From NCBI RefSeq assembly GCF_000378945.1, contig NZ_KB900539.1:1251661-1315660 (forward strand): DNA of 64,000 bases, read 5' to 3'. The position numbers and the translations under genes were made by a program. Below are positions 14,902-23,097 of the stretch, piece by piece (within the stretch, counting starts at the first letter, position 1; each line of letters begins with the position of its first letter). Origin of the DNA: Methyloversatilis universalis EHg5. GTDB taxonomy: Bacteria; Pseudomonadota; Gammaproteobacteria; Burkholderiales; Rhodocyclaceae. The notes under the pieces are model-generated. The model worked only from the letters and a program-made list of their open reading frames with translations, was not told where the DNA came from and made no database searches.

Positions 14902-16112
14902 ATCAGCCCGACGCATTGATCGCCCTCGAACGCCGCAGCGTGCTGCCGTCCGCCGTCCGCCATGTGTGCCGGCTGCTGGAACGCATCGAGCACGGCTGGC
15001 TGCTGATGACGCTGCCCAATGGCGAAATGCTGTCCTTCGGTCACCAGGGTGAACCGGTCGAGATGCGGGTGAAGGACTGGAGCGTGTTCGAGCGGGTGAT
15101 TGCGCGCGGCGACATCGGTCTGGGCGAAGCCTGGTTCGAGGGGCTGTGGGACTGCGACCAGCTGACGCGGGTGCTCACGCTGTTCGCGATGAACCGCGAG
15201 GCGCTCGAAAGCGCGGTGCACGGCAACCTGCTGTCGCTGGCGCTGGCCCGTCTGCGCCATCTGGCGCGCGCCAACACCCGCTCGGGCAGCCGTCGCAACA
15301 TCATGGCCCACTATGACCTGGGCAACGATTTCTACGCGCTGTGGCTGGACCGCACGATGACTTACTCCAGCGCGCTGTTCGACGGCAATCCGCAGCGGGA
15401 TCTGGCGGCCGCCCAGCACGCCAAGTACGAACGCATCGCCCGCGTGCTGCGGCTGCAGCGCGAACAGCCGGTGATCGAGATCGGTTGCGGCTGGGGCGGC
15501 TTCGCCGAAGTGGCGGCGCGCGATTTCGGGGCGCAGGTGCATGGCGTCACGCTGTCGCCGGCCCAGCTCGAGTGGGCCCAGGCGCGTGCGCAGCGCGGCG
15601 GCTTTGCCGACCGCGCGACCTTCGAACTGCGCGACTACCGTGACCTGCGCGGCCAGGTCGATCGCATCGTGTCGATCGAAATGCTGGAAGCCGTGGGCGA
15701 GCGCTGGTGGCCCACCTATTTCCGCAAGCTGGGCGGACTGCTCAGGGTGGGTGGCGAGGCAGTGGTCCAGACCATCAGCATCGCGGACGAACTGTTCCCG
15801 CGCTACCGGCGTGGCACCGATTTCATCCAGCAGTACGTGTTCCCGGGCGGCATGCTGCCGTCGCCTTCGGTGTTCACCCGGCAGGCGGAAAAGGCGGGTC
15901 TGAAGGTGCAGCAGAATTTCCGCTTCGGTCTGGATTACGCGCTGACGCTCGCGCGCTGGCGCGACAGCGTCACCGAGCACTCGGACGCGCTGCGCGCGCT
16001 GGGTTTCGACCCCCGCTTCCAGCGGCTGTGGCACTTCTATCTGGCGTACTGCGAAGCAGGCTTCCGTGCCGGCTCGATCGACGTGCACCAGTTCCATCTG
16101 GTCAAGCCGTGA
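14898..16112 (+). CDS. cfa: Cyclopropane-fatty-acid synthase family methyltransferase
   Basis: The 404-residue SAM-dependent enzyme has the SAM motif IEIGCGWGG (residues 193-201), preceded by AHYDLGNDFYALWLD, the substrate-binding signature of CFA synthases, and later DFIQQYVFPGGMLPS. It adds a methylene or methyl carbon from SAM to unsaturated acyl chains of membrane phospholipids. In operons of this composition the enzyme may act as a fatty-acid methyltransferase rather than a true cyclopropane synthase. It is translationally coupled on both sides: ATGA with DUF1365 and TGATG with the chalcone-isomerase-like gene. Confidence 0.88.
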   Translation: MNQPDALIALERRSVLPSAVRHVCRLLERIEHGWLLMTLPNGEMLSFGHQGEPVEMRVKDWSVFERVIARGDIGLGEAWFEGLWDCDQLTRVLTLFAMNREALESAVHGNLLSLALARLRHLARANTRSGSRRNIMAHYDLGNDFYALWLDRTMTYSSALFDGNPQRDLAAAQHAKYERIARVLRLQREQPVIEIGCGWGGFAEVAARDFGAQVHGVTLSPAQLEWAQARAQRGGFADRATFELRDYRDLRGQVDRIVSIEMLEAVGERWWPTYFRKLGGLLRVGGEAVVQTISIADELFPRYRRGTDFIQQYVFPGGMLPSPSVFTRQAEKAGLKVQQNFRFGLDYALTLARWRDSVTEHSDALRALGFDPRFQRLWHFYLAYCEAGFRAGSIDVHQFHLVKP

Positions 16113-16636
16113 TGCGACGACTGCTCTGGCTGCTTTGTCTGGTGACGGCGACTGTCTGCGCCCAGCCGCCGGCCGGCGTTGCGGAGCTACTGGACGACCC
16201 GAAGCCGCTGGGCAGCGGCGAAATGCGCTGGTTCGGCCTCAAGCTGTATGACGCCACGCTGTGGGCCAGCGGCGGGCAGTACCGCGCAGAAGGGGGCTTT
16301 GCGCTGAGCCTGCGCTATGCGCGCGACTTCGATGGCGTGCGGCTGGCGCGTGCCAGCATCGATGAGATACGCCGCCTGGGTGAGCGCGATGAGGGCAAGC
16401 TCGCGCGCTGGCAGTCGGTGCTCGAAAGCGTGTTCCCGAACGTGAAGGCCGGCGAAGTGATCACCGGGGTGAAGCGAGCCGACGGCAGCGCGCGTTTCTT
16501 CCATCAGGGCAAGGGCCTGCCGGCGGTCGAGGAGAGGGCGCTGTCCGACGCCTTCTTCGCGATCTGGCTGGACCCGCGCACGCGCGAGCCGGCGTTGCGC
16601 GAACGTCTGCTGGCCGAGGCCGGCGGCGGCCGGTGA
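16112..16636 (+). CDS. Exported chalcone isomerase-like protein
   Basis: The 174-residue protein has a signal peptide (MRRLLWLLCLVTATVCAQ) and a chalcone-isomerase-like fold pattern: GEMRWFGLKLYDATLWA, a central SLRYARDF strand, GVKRADGSARFFHQGK and FFAIWLDPRT. Bacterial members of this group lack proven isomerase activity and probably bind fatty-acid-like ligands. It starts at ATG 16112 within the stop of the cfa gene. Its presence is typical of the LitR or ChrR-controlled lipid cluster. Confidence 0.75.
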   Translation: MRRLLWLLCLVTATVCAQPPAGVAELLDDPKPLGSGEMRWFGLKLYDATLWASGGQYRAEGGFALSLRYARDFDGVRLARASIDEIRRLGERDEGKLARWQSVLESVFPNVKAGEVITGVKRADGSARFFHQGKGLPAVEERALSDAFFAIWLDPRTREPALRERLLAEAGGGR

Positions 16637-17901
16637 AGACCGGCGAAATCGCCGCCTATGGACTGCTCGGCGCGCCGCTTGCGGCCGCTGCGCTGCCGGT
16701 CTATCTGCATATCCCCAAGCTGTACGCGGAACATTACGGGCTGTCGCTCGCGCTGCTGGGCGGTCTGCTGTTCGCGGCGCGGCTGCTCGACGCGCTGGCC
16801 GATCCGCTGATCGGCGCCTTCAGCGACCGCGCGCGCGGCCGCCGCGTGCTGGTGCTGGCAGGCCTGCTGCCGCTGGCCATCGGCCTGCCGGCCCTGGTGC
16901 GGCCCGCGGCCGGCATCGACCCGGTGCTCTGGCTGACCGGCGCGCTGCTGCTGGTCTATGCCGGCTACAGCCTGGCCACCATCAACTACGGGGCCTGGGG
17001 CGCCGAACTGTCGGCGACACCGGCACTGGGTACCCGGCTGGTCGCGTCGCGCGAGGGCTGGGCGCTGGTTGGCGTGGTCGCCGCCTCGGTCGCGCCCGGT
17101 CTGCTGGCCGATCAGGCGCCCGCCGGGCTGTGGCGGGCCACGCTGTACTGGCTGCCCTGGCTTGTGCTGGCGGCGGCGCTCACGCTCACCCGGGTGCCGG
17201 ATACGCGCGCGGCGGCGGTGCAGCCACCGCTGCGCGACACCGCCCGCGAGCTCGCCGCGCACGCGCGCTTCCGCCGGCTGCTGGCGGTGTTCGCGCTCAA
17301 CGGCATTGCCGCGGCCATACCCGGCACGCTGGTGCTGTTCTTCATTGCCGACGTGCTGGTCGAGCCGGCGCGCGAGGGCCTGTTTCTGGCGCTCTATTTC
17401 ATGGCCGGCATCGCCGCACTGCCGATGTGGACCTGGCTGGCCGACCGCTTCGGCCGCGCCCGCTGCTGGGCGCTGTCCATGCTGCTCGCGATCGCGGCCT
17501 TCGGCGGCGCGTGGACGCTGGAGGCCGGTGATGCGCCGCTGTTCATGGCCATCTGCATCGGCTCCGGTATCGCGCTGGGCGCCGATCTGGCGTTGCCGCC
17601 GGCGCTGCTGGCCGGGCTGATCGCCGATCGGCGCGAAGCGCTGCCGGCCGGTGGCGCCTTCGGCGTCTGGACCCTGGTCACCAAACTGAATCTGGCGCTG
17701 GCCGCCGGGCTGGCGCTGCCGGCACTGGCCCTGCTCGGCTACCGCCCGGGTGTTCAGGACGAGGCCGGGCGAGCGGCGCTGACCGCGGTCTATGCGCTGC
17801 TGCCGCTCGGCCTGAAGGCGGCGGCGCTGTGCCTGCTGTGGCCGGCCATGCGCTGGCTTGAAGCGGGCGACCTGTATCGAAGCGAAGGAGTGAAGGCATG
17901 A
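16633..17901 (+). CDS. MFS transporter, GPH/MelB-like
   Basis: The 422-residue membrane protein shows about 12 hydrophobic segments and the MelB-like cytoplasmic loop DPLIGAFSDRARGRR (residues ~56-70). It begins at GTG 16633, overlapping the previous stop by four bases. GPH members are cation-coupled sugar symporters, but the proteins in this gene neighbourhood have no known substrate, and lipid, lysophospholipid or pigment transport is conceivable. It is coupled to the downstream DUF3833 lipoprotein gene by another four-base overlap. Confidence 0.78.
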   Translation: MKTGEIAAYGLLGAPLAAAALPVYLHIPKLYAEHYGLSLALLGGLLFAARLLDALADPLIGAFSDRARGRRVLVLAGLLPLAIGLPALVRPAAGIDPVLWLTGALLLVYAGYSLATINYGAWGAELSATPALGTRLVASREGWALVGVVAASVAPGLLADQAPAGLWRATLYWLPWLVLAAALTLTRVPDTRAAAVQPPLRDTARELAAHARFRRLLAVFALNGIAAAIPGTLVLFFIADVLVEPAREGLFLALYFMAGIAALPMWTWLADRFGRARCWALSMLLAIAAFGGAWTLEAGDAPLFMAICIGSGIALGADLALPPALLAGLIADRREALPAGGAFGVWTLVTKLNLALAAGLALPALALLGYRPGVQDEAGRAALTAVYALLPLGLKAAALCLLWPAMRWLEAGDLYRSEGVKA

Positions 17902-18428
17902 GAAAGACGATATGTGCGCTGCTGGCCGCACTGGGGCTGGCCGGCTGTGGCGGTGTTCCGGTCGAACGCTACGCGGCGCAGACCCCGGTGCTGGATCTGA
18001 AGCAGTACTTCAACGGGCCGGTGCTCGGGCACGGCATGTTCCAGGACCGCGGCGGCGAGGTGATCAAGCGTTTCGTGGTGCGAATCGACGCCCGCTGGCA
18101 GGGGGACACCGGCACGCTGGACGAACAGTTCGAATGGAGTGACGGCACCCGGAGCCGCCGGGTGTGGACGCTGAAGCACCTCGGTGACGGCCGCTACAGC
18201 GGGCGGGCGGACGACGTGGTGGGCGAGGCGCAGGGCGAGGCACGCGGCAATGCGCTGCGCTGGCGCTATGTGCTGGCCCTGCCGGTCGGCGACAAGGTCT
18301 ACAACGTCGATTTCGACGACTGGATGTATCTGATCGACGACAGGGTGATGCTCAACCGCTCGGCCATGAGCAAGTTCGGCGTGCATCTGGGTGAGGTGAC
18401 GCTGTCCTTCACTCGCGGTACGCCCTGA
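17898..18428 (+). CDS. DUF3833 family lipoprotein
   Basis: The 176-residue protein has a short lipoprotein signal with lipobox LAGC (Cys18). It then shows DUF3833 features: LDLKQYFNGPVLGHGMFQDR, DEQFEWSDGTR and the lipocalin-like C-terminal strands VYNVDFDDWMYLIDD. It is predicted to be a membrane-anchored lipid-binding protein. The family has no established activity but is a regular member of this oxidative-stress lipid cluster. Its ATG overlaps the MFS stop, and its stop overlaps the SDR start. Confidence 0.82.
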   Translation: MRKTICALLAALGLAGCGGVPVERYAAQTPVLDLKQYFNGPVLGHGMFQDRGGEVIKRFVVRIDARWQGDTGTLDEQFEWSDGTRSRRVWTLKHLGDGRYSGRADDVVGEAQGEARGNALRWRYVLALPVGDKVYNVDFDDWMYLIDDRVMLNRSAMSKFGVHLGEVTLSFTRGTP

Positions 18429-19249
18429 TGTTCGGGCCGCTGAATCCGCCGCTGGCCGACTGGGCCGGCAAGCGGGTCTGGGTGATCGGTGCATCCACCG
18501 GCATCGGTGCCGCGCTGGCGCGCAGGCTGATACGCGCAGGCGCCCGGGTGGCGCTGTCGGCACGCGACGCCGGCCGGCTCGCCGAAGTGGCCGGTCTGTC
18601 GCCGCAGGTGTGCCTGTGTCCGCTCGATGTGGCCGGTCTGTCGCCGCAGGTGTGCCTGTGTCCGCTCGATGTGGCCGAACCCGGTGCGCTGCAGCGTGTG
18701 GCGACGGACATCGCGGCCCGCTGGGGCGGCGTGGATGCGGTGTTCTTCGTCGCGGCCCGCTACCGTGCGGTGCGCGCCTGGGAACTGGAGACAGACGATA
18801 TCGATGCGACCCTGCGCACCAATGTGGCGGCGGTGATGCAGGGCTGCGCCGCGGTGCTGCCGGCCATGCTGGAGCGGGGCAGCGGTGCGCTGGTCATCGT
18901 GTCCAGCGTGGCCGGCTATCGCGGGCTGCCGAAGGCGCTGGTCTATGGCGCCAGCAAGGCGGCCCTGATCAATTTCGCCGAGGCGCTGTATCTGGACCTG
19001 CACCCGCGCGGTCTGGGCGTGCATCTGGTGTGCCCGGGCTTTGTCGAGACACCGCTGACCGCGAACAATGACTTTCACATGCCGGCACTGATCAGCCCGG
19101 ACGCGGCGGCCGGCCACATTCTGTCCGGTCTGCGGCGCGGCGATTTCCACATCCATTTCCCGAAGCGCTTCACCCGCTGGCTGCTGCTTCTGCGCCTGCT
19201 GCCGGGTCGGCTGTACTTCGCCGCAGTCAGGAAGGTGACGGGTCTTTGA
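18428..19249 (+). CDS. Short-chain dehydrogenase/reductase with internal 14-residue duplication
   Basis: The 273-residue SDR has the NAD(P)-binding GASTGIGAAL motif near residue 21 and the catalytic YGASK near residues 173-177, preceded by IVSSVAG. It is the last gene of the LitR-type operon and probably reduces or oxidises a lipid-related carbonyl. A perfect 42-bp tandem duplication gives two consecutive copies of VAGLSPQVCLCPLD at residues 54-67 and 68-81, in the region before the conserved DVAEPGAL strand end. Family members have only one copy of the corresponding segment, so the extra loop may disturb or modify cofactor binding. The frame is intact. Confidence 0.85.
   Translation: MFGPLNPPLADWAGKRVWVIGASTGIGAALARRLIRAGARVALSARDAGRLAEVAGLSPQVCLCPLDVAGLSPQVCLCPLDVAEPGALQRVATDIAARWGGVDAVFFVAARYRAVRAWELETDDIDATLRTNVAAVMQGCAAVLPAMLERGSGALVIVSSVAGYRGLPKALVYGASKAALINFAEALYLDLHPRGLGVHLVCPGFVETPLTANNDFHMPALISPDAAAGHILSGLRRGDFHIHFPKRFTRWLLLLRLLPGRLYFAAVRKVTGL
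18587..18670 (+). repeat. Perfect 42-bp tandem duplication inside the SDR gene
   Basis: Copies at 18587-18628 and 18629-18670 are identical base for base, and the next seven bases (GTGGCCG) repeat the start again. The length is a multiple of three, so the frame is kept. Absence of any substitution between copies points to a recent event or an assembly artefact. Confidence 0.95.
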
Positions 19250-19258
19250 GCGTGCGTG

Positions 19259-20746
19259 CTATCGCGTCAGACGCCGGGCGGCGATCACCACCGCGCTGAG
19301 CGATACCGCGATGCCGGCGAAGGCGGCCAGCCACATCAGGCTCCAGCGCAGTGCCGGGCGGGCCGAAAGCGCCGGAATCTCGAACGCATGCGGCGCGTTG
19401 AACAGCCAGCGGCGCAGCCGTGCGTCGCGGTCCATGGTGCCGAGCAGGCGGCCGTCCAGGGCGTCGATATGGACCCAGGTTTCGGCCGGATCTTCCATCT
19501 GCACCCGCCACACCGGCAGTTCCTTCGGATCGCGTCGGCCGTACCACCAGGCGTCTTCCGCGGTGAGCCGCTCGATCGCATTGATGCGCGCGTCCGGCAG
19601 CAGCGCACGCGCCACGGTTTCAGCGTGCTGTTCGGTCACGTCCGGGTGATCGAAACCAGGCAGGTCGAGCGCACGGCGGTAGCCTTCGCCATTGGTCAGC
19701 GTCATCCGCGCATGGCCATCCACCCAGTAAAGCTGGATGTCCTTCCAGCCGGTTTCGGACAGCAGTGCATCGAGCGTCGCGCGCTGCTGCGGCCACGGGA
19801 ATTCCGGCGCCACGCTGCCGGTGTAGCGGGCCATCGCCGCCTTGCCCGGCGGCGTGTTGCGCAGCCAGTCGCCGGGCGACATCGACAGCCAGCCGCTCAC
19901 CATCCAGGCCAGTACGAACAGGCCGCCGCCGAGTCCGGCCATGTGGTGCAGCTTCATCCAGCCGATGAAGGGGCTGAACGGCGACTGCCGGCGCAGACGC
20001 TGCAGGCCGAGCACCAGACCGCTCAGCGCGGACAGGCAGCAGATGCCGGACACCCACAGCAGGGTCTGACGCCACAGATCCGACTTCTCGCGCAGCGGCG
20101 TGAAGTAGAACCAGTGCGGCACCGCGCCCAGCCAGTTCCACAACCGCTCGCGCCGGCTGGTGTCGCGCACCACTTCACCGCTGCGTGCCGAAATGTACAG
20201 CTCGGTGCCGGCGGCATCGTCCAGCGCGATGCGGTGGAAGGGGCGCTGGCGGTCCAGCGTGGCGAGCACGGTCCACTGGTCGCGCTCCACGGTGCCGGTC
20301 CAGCGGGTGTGCAGTGCGCCAGCGAAGGCTCGGGCGATCGCTTCGGCGCGTGCCACGTCCACCGCGTCGATGCGGGTGCCGGTCTGCGCGCTCACGGTGT
20401 GCCGGCTGCCGTCGGCCAGCACCATGCGCCATACCGGCTCGCGACTGCCGTCTTCGCGCACCAGCGATTCCAGCCACAGCTTGCGCGGAAAATTGTGCGC
20501 ACCGGCGGCGCGCAGTGCGGCGTCCGGCGTCACCCGCAGCAGGCTGCCGTCGAGCGGCGCCAGTCCGCGCAGGCGCTCGGCGTCGGTCAGCGACGGGAAG
20601 CCGACCACGCTCATGACCAGGCCGGACAGGAACCACATCAGGAACAGCAGACAGCCGGCGATGCCCAGCCAGCGGTGCCCTGCGCGCAGGGTCTGGAACA
20701 GCCGCGCGAGCACGGTCTGGCGGGTGAGTGTGAAGGGCGGGAACAT
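19259..20746 (-). CDS. PepSY-domain membrane protein (PiuB/iron-uptake associated type)
   Basis: The start at 20746 overlaps the stop of the upstream gene (TGATG); a longer frame exists but would run through that gene. The 495-residue protein has the PepSY_TM layout: a first membrane helix at ~28-50 (WLGIAGCLLFLMWFLSGLVM), periplasmic PepSY-like repeats, helices around LLWVSGICCLSALSGLVLGL and GGGLFVLAWMVSGWLSM, and a C-terminal helix. Such proteins often accompany TonB receptors and act in siderophore or metal reduction at the inner membrane. Here the partner is a polytopic protein of unknown function. Confidence 0.75.
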   Translation of the reverse strand: MFPPFTLTRQTVLARLFQTLRAGHRWLGIAGCLLFLMWFLSGLVMSVVGFPSLTDAERLRGLAPLDGSLLRVTPDAALRAAGAHNFPRKLWLESLVREDGSREPVWRMVLADGSRHTVSAQTGTRIDAVDVARAEAIARAFAGALHTRWTGTVERDQWTVLATLDRQRPFHRIALDDAAGTELYISARSGEVVRDTSRRERLWNWLGAVPHWFYFTPLREKSDLWRQTLLWVSGICCLSALSGLVLGLQRLRRQSPFSPFIGWMKLHHMAGLGGGLFVLAWMVSGWLSMSPGDWLRNTPPGKAAMARYTGSVAPEFPWPQQRATLDALLSETGWKDIQLYWVDGHARMTLTNGEGYRRALDLPGFDHPDVTEQHAETVARALLPDARINAIERLTAEDAWWYGRRDPKELPVWRVQMEDPAETWVHIDALDGRLLGTMDRDARLRRWLFNAPHAFEIPALSARPALRWSLMWLAAFAGIAVSLSAVVIAARRLTR

Positions 20747-21390
20747 CACGCGGGCACCGCGCGCCGGCGCGGCCGCAGCGCAGTCAGCCAGTCCAGCATG
20801 CAGTAGAAGGCGCCGGCGGCCAGCGGCGGATTGGCAGACACCAGCGCCAGGCCGGGCACTTCGCTGCGCCAGGTCCAGGCGCCGAGCGCGGTGCCGTACA
20901 GCTCCATGCACAGCGCCAGTACGAACATGGTGGAGTACAGCCGCGGCGACGGGCCGTAGCGCAGCGCCAGCAGGTAGAGCGCGAACAGCGGCAGATTGGC
21001 GGTGTCGCCACCCACCGCGAGGCCGGCCAGCACCAGACCGGCAGCCAGCGGCGGCACCGCGTCGATGGCGCGATGTGGCAGCCGGTCGGCCAGCCATACA
21101 CCCAGCGCGTACAGCAGCACATGGCCCGGCGGCACGAACAGCGGCAGATTGCCCAGCCGGTAGTCGTACAGGCCCCACAGCAGCGACAGCACGATTTCGC
21201 CGAAGGTGGCCCAGGCCAGGCACACGGTCCATTGCATGCGCTGGTCCGCGTGGCCTGACCACCACATGAAGCCGAACAGCAGCCAGGTCCACAGCGCGAC
21301 CGCCGGCTGCGCCCAGGCCAGACCGCAGGCGTCCAGCCACAGGCCGCCGGCGATGGTCAGTGCGGTGGCGAGGGCGAGCGGGGCGTTCAT
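20746..21390 (-). CDS. Polytopic inner-membrane protein of unknown function
   Basis: The 214-residue protein is almost entirely hydrophobic, with about seven membrane segments separated by short loops (for example [19 protein letters not shown] and [16 protein letters not shown]). I do not recognise the family. It is translationally coupled to the PepSY protein encoded downstream (TGATG), so the two probably function together in the inner membrane. It is divergent from aroC, with ~90 bases between starts that must hold both promoters. Confidence 0.7.
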   Translation of the reverse strand: MNAPLALATALTIAGGLWLDACGLAWAQPAVALWTWLLFGFMWWSGHADQRMQWTVCLAWATFGEIVLSLLWGLYDYRLGNLPLFVPPGHVLLYALGVWLADRLPHRAIDAVPPLAAGLVLAGLAVGGDTANLPLFALYLLALRYGPSPRLYSTMFVLALCMELYGTALGAWTWRSEVPGLALVSANPPLAAGAFYCMLDWLTALRPRRRAVPA

Positions 21391-21478
21391 GGGGGCGGGG
21401 CGCAGTCAGGCGGGGCGGCGGAAGGCCGCAGGGGCCTGCATGGTAAACTCACGGGCTCGAAAAATCGCGGGTTTTCCC

Positions 21479-22651
21479 ATGTCCGGCAATACTCTGGGCA
21501 CGCTGTTCCGTGTCACGTCCTTCGGTGAATCGCATGGCCCGGCCATCGGCTGCGTGGTCGATGGCTGCCCGCCCGGGCTGAAGCTCGACGCGGCCGACAT
21601 CCAGGCCGAACTGGACCGCCGCAAGCCGGGTACCTCGCGCCACGTGACCCAGCGTCGCGAACCGGACGAGGTGGAAATCCTGTCCGGCGTGTTCGAAGGC
21701 GTCACCACCGGTACGCCGATCGGCCTGCTCATCCGCAACCAGGACCAGCGCTCGAAGGACTACGGCAACATCGCCGAAACCTTCCGCCCGGGCCATGCCG
21801 ACTACGCCTACTGGCAGAAGTACGGCATCCGCGACCACCGCGGCGGCGGTCGTTCGTCCGCACGCGAAACCGCGGTGCGGGTGGCGGCCGGCGCGATCGC
21901 GCGCAAGTGGCTGCGCGAGCGCTACGGCATCGACATCCACGGCTGGATGAGCCAGCTCGGCCCGATCCGCATCGAGTACCGCGACCGCGACGCGATCGCG
22001 AACAACCCCTTCTTCGCGCCGGACGTCAGCGTGCTGCCGGAACTCGAACTGTTCATGGACAAGCTGCGCAAGTCCGGCGATTCCTGCGGCGCGCGCATCG
22101 ACGTGGTCGCCAGCGGCGTGCCGGTGGGCTGGGGCGAGCCGGTGTACGACCGGCTCGACGCCGACATCGCCTACGCGATGATGGGCATCAATGCGGTCAA
22201 GGGCGTCGAGGTCGGCGCCGGCTTCGCCAGCGTCGAACAGCGCGGCACCGAACATTCGGACGAAATGTCGCCGGAAGGCTTCCTGTCGAACAACGCCGGC
22301 GGCGTGCTGGGCGGCATTTCGACCGGCCAGGACCTGCGCGTGTCCATCGCCATCAAGCCCACGTCCAGCATCCGGCTGGACCGGCATTCGATCGACAAGG
22401 CCGGCAATCCGGTCATCGTGAACACCCACGGCCGGCACGACCCCTGCGTCGGCATCCGCGCGACACCGGTGGCCGAAGCCATGCTGGCCCTGGTGCTGAT
22501 CGACCACGCGCTGCGCCACCGTGCGCAGTGCGGCGACGTCGAGGTGGCCACGCCGCGCATCCCGGCGCAGGCGCCGGCAGAGGTGGTGGAGCGGCTGCGC
22601 GCCGCCCGCGACGCCGAACAGGCCGACGCGCAGGCCGACGAACAGGACTGA
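21479..22651 (+). CDS. aroC: Chorismate synthase
   Basis: The 390-residue enzyme converts 5-enolpyruvylshikimate 3-phosphate to chorismate with reduced FMN, the last common step to aromatic amino acids. Signatures are [18 protein letters not shown] near the N-terminus, [20 protein letters not shown], and [16 protein letters not shown] near the end. The ATG at 21479 gives the usual [11 protein letters not shown] start; the longer upstream frame lacks conservation. The C-terminus carries a ~20-residue acidic Ala/Asp/Gln-rich extension. No other aromatic gene is adjacent. Confidence 0.96.
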   Translation: MSGNTLGTLFRVTSFGESHGPAIGCVVDGCPPGLKLDAADIQAELDRRKPGTSRHVTQRREPDEVEILSGVFEGVTTGTPIGLLIRNQDQRSKDYGNIAETFRPGHADYAYWQKYGIRDHRGGGRSSARETAVRVAAGAIARKWLRERYGIDIHGWMSQLGPIRIEYRDRDAIANNPFFAPDVSVLPELELFMDKLRKSGDSCGARIDVVASGVPVGWGEPVYDRLDADIAYAMMGINAVKGVEVGAGFASVEQRGTEHSDEMSPEGFLSNNAGGVLGGISTGQDLRVSIAIKPTSSIRLDRHSIDKAGNPVIVNTHGRHDPCVGIRATPVAEAMLALVLIDHALRHRAQCGDVEVATPRIPAQAPAEVVERLRAARDAEQADAQADEQD

Positions 22652-23070
22652 GTCGCTGCGACGGGCGGTTGCGGCCAGCGGCCGTACCGCCTGCCTGTCG
22701 CGAGCCCGCTCTGCTTCCGTTCCTTTTCTTCCTTTCCCCCAGCTTTCCCCTCCACCTGACGGCCGCTGATGTCTGCCGTCCCGGGCCCGGCTGACCCGTT
22801 TGCGCCTGCTCGCGCGGCCTGCCTGAAAGATATTCGTCACCCTGTGCGGGGCTTGGCCGGAACCGGGCGGAAGCGCTCGGCCGGTACGCGATACGGCGCG
22901 TGCTCGCCATCCGGTTCATGCATGCAGGATGGGGTGGCCGGCAGTCGATGCGCGCGGAATGTGCGTACAGGACGGGAAATTTTCCCTGCGTGAATTTATC
23001 GGGAGGATTTCCCTGTGTCCGCTGGCCCTGTGCCCAGTACAACTCGCGGAAACAAACTGCCCGTGGTCGT
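22652..23070. other. Intergenic region between aroC and the TonB receptor
   Basis: No supported gene is visible. Near the receptor end there is a GGGAAA-T-TTTCCC palindrome (around 22976-22988) and a similar GGGAGGATTTCCC about 20 bases further on. These may be regulatory or promoter elements of the receptor gene. The putative operator at 23071 follows. Confidence 0.4.
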
Positions 23071-23087
23071 GTAGGAATCTGTCCTAC
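23071..23087. promoter_or_regulatory. Putative operator GTAGGA-N5-TCCTAC before the TonB receptor
   Basis: An interrupted palindrome with 6-bp arms and a 5-base spacer ends 10 bases before the receptor start codon, where a bound protein would also block the ribosome site. The same core and spacing occurs at 6757-6773 upstream of a PEP-CTERM gene paralogous to the one following this receptor. Confidence 0.5.
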
Positions 23088-23097
23088 CCGGAATCCG

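Noticed and set aside
22900-23097. N-terminal extension of the TonB receptor frame
   Set aside because: The signal peptide begins at the ATG at 23098; the extension contains the operator palindrome and has no secretion signal.
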